From NCBI GenBank assembly GCA_014361205.1, contig JACIVZ010000009.1, positions 1 to 37,417 on the forward strand: a DNA stretch of 37,417 bases, read 5' to 3'. Under the pieces are notes generated by a model. The model made no database searches. It was not told where the DNA came from and was given only the letters and a program-made list of their open reading frames with translations. The DNA is from Methanomethylovorans sp. (GTDB lineage Archaea; Halobacteriota; Methanosarcinia; Methanosarcinales; Methanosarcinaceae). How positions within the stretch are numbered: the stretch's first letter is position 1; every line of letters starts with the position of its first letter. The position numbers and the translations under genes were made by a program. Shown piece by piece: positions 34,201-37,417 of this stretch.

Positions 34201-34981
34201 CCAGGAATATCTGGGAAAAGCCTGTGTTCAATATAAGAACATCTATCCTTGCCACTCCTTCTTCCATGAAGTATTGTTCAATGACCTTTCTGATACCCAG
34301 AGACCCCGTAACGCTGTTAGGAGACGTCTGGAAAAATACAGGGATGGTATTCATTCCCTGTCCTTCAAGTTCCCTGATCAGTGCATCAATAGCCTGAAGG
34401 TCTCTCATAAGCCAGTGACCCTGCCAGAACAGTATGCCTGCTGTCGGTTTTTTGGTATCCGTTGTTTTGAGATATTCCTCAAGGGAAATATCTCTGTCAT
34501 GGTCAGGATGGTATATGCCTTCCGTTCTGGGATATACGGGTTTCGGCACTGTCACGTCCATGCCCTCTATGCTGTGCAAAGCCCAGAGCAACAATCCTCT
34601 GGCGTTTTCTTCACCTCCCAGCCTTATATACCTGTTAACAGTATCATATTCCAAATCACTTAACCTGAACAGATGCCTGTGCTCCTGCATTTCCTCCATT
34701 ATCTCGCTCTGGAGAAAAACAGGTGCATCTATCCTTTCCAGTATTTCATGCAGCCTGGAGAATTTTTTGAAATTGGGAATTGCACCATGGAAATGAAGGA
34801 TCACCAGGTCTGCCTCCTCTGTCTTTTCAAGTGTTCTCTGGAAATCCCTCTCATTGCTATCAAGGTTCTCAGCAGTCTCTGAAAAAAGATCCACTGCATA
34901 GCCTTCGCTTCTGAGGAGTGCTGTTGCTCTGATAAGCGCCTCGTTCTTTCCTGTACCAGCTCCGATATCAACTATCCTCAT
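31238..34981 (-). CDS. cobN: CobN/BchH-family chelatase large subunit (second copy)
   Basis: A 1247-aa CobN homologue of normal length. The core motif [15 protein letters not shown] is at about 543-557, then [25 protein letters not shown], and near the C-terminus [15 protein letters not shown] with the acidic residues usual in the family. It binds the tetrapyrrole and receives energy from ChlI/ChlD-type partners, which are encoded directly upstream in the same operon (72-base gap). GAGGAAGT precedes the start at 34981. Compared with the copy at 9323-12991 it lacks the cysteine clusters and looks like the conventional enzyme. Cobalt is the textbook metal, but methanogens make cobamides by early insertion, so its real role is open. 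Confidence 0.92.
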   Translation of the reverse strand: [1247 protein letters not shown]

Positions 34982-35053
34982 TATACTTCCTCTTTTTTAC
35001 CCCTTCCCTGTATCTATCAGGTCATTACAGTCCCGTTTTTCCATGTTCCACTA

Positions 35054-36970
35054 TCAGATCTTCCTTTTTTCATGTACTACTGTATGCACAGAGGCTGCCA
35101 GCAGACCAGCATCAAGTTCCTCAAGACGGAAATAGGTTCCTTCAAGAGCAGCAGAGATTTTAGCTGCAAGGCCCAGCCTCGGATAACCCGATTCCGTATC
35201 CACTACCACAAAACGCAGGGGAAAGTCAACAGACCTGCGTGCAACGGACAGTGCATCCTCCAGAGCATTACCGCCATTAAGAGCTACATTAGCCCGTCCA
35301 TCCGATACCAGCACAATGACAAAATCTTCCCACGGAGCCCTTTTCTTCAGACTCATCATAAGTTCGAGAGACCTGACAAGGCCCTCGGCAAGAGGCGTTT
35401 TACCTCCGGTAGGAAGGTGACGCAACTTATGATATGCAAGGTCCACGCTGCGGGTAGGAGGTAGGAGAAGCTCTGCAGAATCCCCAAAGAATGTCATAAG
35501 TCCCACTGCATCTCTCTTCTGGTAGGCATCCTCCAGAAGTGAAAGAATTGCACCTTTTACTGCTATCATCCGTCTTCTGGCACCCATCGAGCCGCTGGCA
35601 TCCACAAGGAAAAGAATAGTTACACCTTTTTTCCTCACACGCACCTTCTCCCTGAGATCAGAACTCTGCAATGCCACTGCAAGTTCTCCTTTTTCCCTCC
35701 ATCTCTGATAAGGTGCAGCTGCCCGCAGAGTGGCATCAAATGCAAGGTCCCGTAGCTTACCCTTTGGACTTCTGAAGGAAACATACCTTCCTGAAATGTC
35801 AGGAGATATCATTCTCCCTCTTCTCCCCTTTGATATTGATCTCTGGAGCCTTTCCCGTTTTTTCGCAGAAAGGTAGTCCGTGACTGTAAATGTCCTGCCT
35901 GTGGAGAATACCTGTTTATGAGCCTGACTTGAAAGATCATCCTTGCCTTTTTCGTTATCTTGTTCAGGCATTGAGGGATATGTAGCAGACGTTTCCTGCT
36001 TCTCAGCTTCTTTATGAGATGCAGGCTCCTTTTTCTGATCTTCTGATGACTGACCGCATGGTCCTTTTTCTGACTGTTGTTCCGAAGGTGGTGGTTGCAT
36101 GCTATTGCGACGGTGCTCCAGGGCAAGTATCGCTGCCTCCCTGATGTCTTCCAGAAGCACCTGTTCCCTTCCAGCCAAAGCCGCAAGTGCACGTGCTGCC
36201 CTTGAAACTGCAAGATCCCCTCTGTGACCATGAACACCCATTTCAACCGCAAGCTGGCAGATGATCTCTACGTGTCCTTCAGGTAACAGCACGAAGGGGA
36301 AACGAGCCCTCGCTTCGAGTATCAGATTCTTTAATTCATTTATATGCCCTTCATACCTTTTACAGAAGGCAGAGGGGTCTTTCTCGTATTCAAGGCGTCT
36401 GCGCAGAATCTCTTTTCTGAGAAGGAATTCACTCTGTGGGGACATGTGTACGCAGAGATCGAACCTGTCCATCATATGAGATGAAAGTTCACCTTCCGAG
36501 GGGTCCATTGTCCCCACAAGTATGAAATCTGCGGTATGGCTCCAGGATATACCCTCTCTCTCTATGACATTAGTCCCCTTCTGAGAAACACCTATCACAG
36601 TATCCAGCAGTGCATGCTCCAACAGGTTCACATCGTCGATGCAGAGTATCTGTCCATTGGCATCATGCAGCAAGCCTGGCTGGATGACCCTGTCGCCCTG
36701 CAGGATGGCCTTTTCTATATCCACAGATCCTACAATACGCTCTTCAGTAGCGTTCAGGGGCAGATTAACAACCCTTTTACTGTCAAAGATACCATCTATT
36801 GACCGCACAATTGTTGATTTCGCTGTTCCCGTGCTGCCCATAAGCAGCACACTGCTTATCTGCGGGCATATAAGTGTGCAGAGCAGGGCTTTTTTCGCTC
36901 TTTCCTGTCCAACAATGGCAGGAAACGGATAAACATTGCATTTCAAGCTGCTTTCAGCTCCCTCATCCAT
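35054..36970 (-). CDS. ChlD/CobT-like chelatase subunit (AAA+ plus VWA)
   Basis: A 638-aa two-domain protein. An N-terminal AAA+ module has Walker A GSTGTAKST at 45-53 and a Walker B-like ILCIDDVNLL at 107-116 (the usual glutamate after D is D). A long polar linker (about 295-350, rich in E, K, Q and S) leads to a VWA domain with MIDAS motif DASGSMG at 457-463, then TGGKTPLAEG and SDGRAN. This is the ChlD-type partner that joins ChlI to the large subunit. Because of the altered Walker B it may bind ATP but hydrolyse it poorly, as ChlD proteins often do. It overlaps the ChlI gene by 28 bases and precedes cobN. Confidence 0.9.
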   Translation of the reverse strand: MDEGAESSLKCNVYPFPAIVGQERAKKALLCTLICPQISSVLLMGSTGTAKSTIVRSIDGIFDSKRVVNLPLNATEERIVGSVDIEKAILQGDRVIQPGLLHDANGQILCIDDVNLLEHALLDTVIGVSQKGTNVIEREGISWSHTADFILVGTMDPSEGELSSHMMDRFDLCVHMSPQSEFLLRKEILRRRLEYEKDPSAFCKRYEGHINELKNLILEARARFPFVLLPEGHVEIICQLAVEMGVHGHRGDLAVSRAARALAALAGREQVLLEDIREAAILALEHRRNSMQPPPSEQQSEKGPCGQSSEDQKKEPASHKEAEKQETSATYPSMPEQDNEKGKDDLSSQAHKQVFSTGRTFTVTDYLSAKKRERLQRSISKGRRGRMISPDISGRYVSFRSPKGKLRDLAFDATLRAAAPYQRWREKGELAVALQSSDLREKVRVRKKGVTILFLVDASGSMGARRRMIAVKGAILSLLEDAYQKRDAVGLMTFFGDSAELLLPPTRSVDLAYHKLRHLPTGGKTPLAEGLVRSLELMMSLKKRAPWEDFVIVLVSDGRANVALNGGNALEDALSVARRSVDFPLRFVVVDTESGYPRLGLAAKISAALEGTYFRLEELDAGLLAASVHTVVHEKRKI

Positions 36971-37417
36971 TTTTCCAGTTTGTCCATGTCAAGATTCCCT
37001 TCCTCAAAAGGACGGCGTCTCATCCTGTGGGGAAGTGCAAGGCGTGCAGCCTTCAGTATGTGATCGAATTCGACCCTGTCCTTTCCTTCAAAAGCTGCCT
37101 CTGCAACCGCAGCCTTCACTATGGTGAGATCAGCCCTGTGTCCGTCCACTCCGAGATGTAGTGCGATCTCAACTGCCATGTCGAGTGTTTCTTCATCAGG
37201 CACAATGTAAGGAAGCTTTTCCCGGGCCTTCACTATCCTGTCAACCAGAGACTGCTGCTGCTCAGCATATCTTTTAATGAAATTTTCAGAATCTGCGTCA
37301 AATGCAAGCCTGCGCTTGATCACTTCTTTCCTCAGATCCGCATCATGCTCTCCCGCAACATCGACAGTTAACCCGAAGCGGTCCAGCAACTGTGGACGCA
37401 GATCACCTTCTTCTGGG
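36943..37417 (-). CDS. ChlI-type AAA+ chelatase subunit (5' part outside window)
   Basis: The frame is open to the right edge and begins PEEGDLRPQLLDRFGLTV. Only the second half of a ChlI/BchI-type AAA+ module is inside, including the sensor-2 region GVDGHRADLTIVKAA and the end LPHRMRRRPFEE. Unlike the gene at the left edge, it stops after this domain (RELKAA) and has no VWA part, so it is a stand-alone ChlI. It would form the ATPase ring of the chelatase with the ChlD-like protein that overlaps its 3' end. Walker A and B lie outside the window. Confidence 0.88.
   Translation of the reverse strand, partial: PEEGDLRPQLLDRFGLTVDVAGEHDADLRKEVIKRRLAFDADSENFIKRYAEQQQSLVDRIVKAREKLPYIVPDEETLDMAVEIALHLGVDGHRADLTIVKAAVAEAAFEGKDRVEFDHILKAARLALPHRMRRRPFEEGNLDMDKLEKWMRELKAA

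Noticed and set aside
35054-37417. Magnesium chelatase for chlorophyll synthesis
   Set aside because: Sequence similarity to ChlI/ChlD/BchH is real, but a methanogen makes no chlorophyll; the same families serve cobaltochelatase-like functions.
1-37417. CRISPR arrays, tRNA or rRNA genes
   Set aside because: No regularly spaced repeats and no cloverleaf-like or rRNA-like sequence were noticed in the intergenic stretches.

Overview
The window looks like chromosomal DNA of a methanogenic archaeon, most likely a methylotrophic member of the Methanosarcinales. The signs are archaeal type IV pilins with the AVSPVIG N-terminus, PGF-CTERM-like C-terminal anchors, AT-rich promoters with TATA boxes, several apparently leaderless genes, and CobN and ChlI/ChlD-type chelatase genes in a non-photosynthetic context. 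I cannot name the genus from sequence alone.

Layout, left to right. (1) Positions 1-1456 hold the 3' part of a fused ChlI-ChlD (AAA+ plus VWA) chelatase gene on the + strand. Two small unknown genes and a non-coding stretch follow. (2) 7289 down to 2555 is a minus-strand operon: a divergent CbiA/DTBS-like P-loop protein, an Ig-like protein, two tandem TolB/PD40 beta-propeller proteins with PGF-CTERM tails, and a zinc-ribbon membrane protein. (3) 16415 down to 7635 is a seven-gene minus-strand operon: a PGF-CTERM surface protein, BtuF, BtuC, BtuD, a CobN-like chelatase large subunit, and an ABC-2 ATPase and permease. (4) Divergent from it, 16708-23096 encodes a type IV pilus-like system: two pilins, a TadA/GspE-like ATPase, a TadC/FlaJ-like double-domain membrane protein and two pilin-like proteins. 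It is followed by an ArsR-type regulator with a C-terminal domain resembling DUF4430 (transcobalamin-like), and a small membrane protein. (5) 27450 down to 24589 is a second BtuF-BtuC-BtuD operon. Divergent from it are a second pilin pair and a membrane-anchored transglutaminase-like protein. (6) 37417 down to 30084 holds a ChlI-like ATPase (partial), a ChlD-like subunit, a second CobN and a CbiK-like protein that lacks two of the three expected active-site residues.

The striking feature is a repeated architecture. A pilin pair transcribed divergently from a BtuFCD importer occurs twice, each time with CobN-family chelatase genes near by. My reading, which is inference, is a surface-to-cytoplasm system for a metallated tetrapyrrole (corrinoid, haem-like or other). 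Surface proteins and pilins would bind or present it, BtuFCD would import it, CobN with ChlI/ChlD would insert or exchange metal, and the ABC-2 pair might export something. The ArsR-DUF4430-like protein is a candidate sensor. A structured 5' leader with a possible Shine-Dalgarno switch precedes the second pilin pair. Both window ends fall at the same codon of two homologous chelatase genes in inverted orientation, which matters for assembly or rearrangement.
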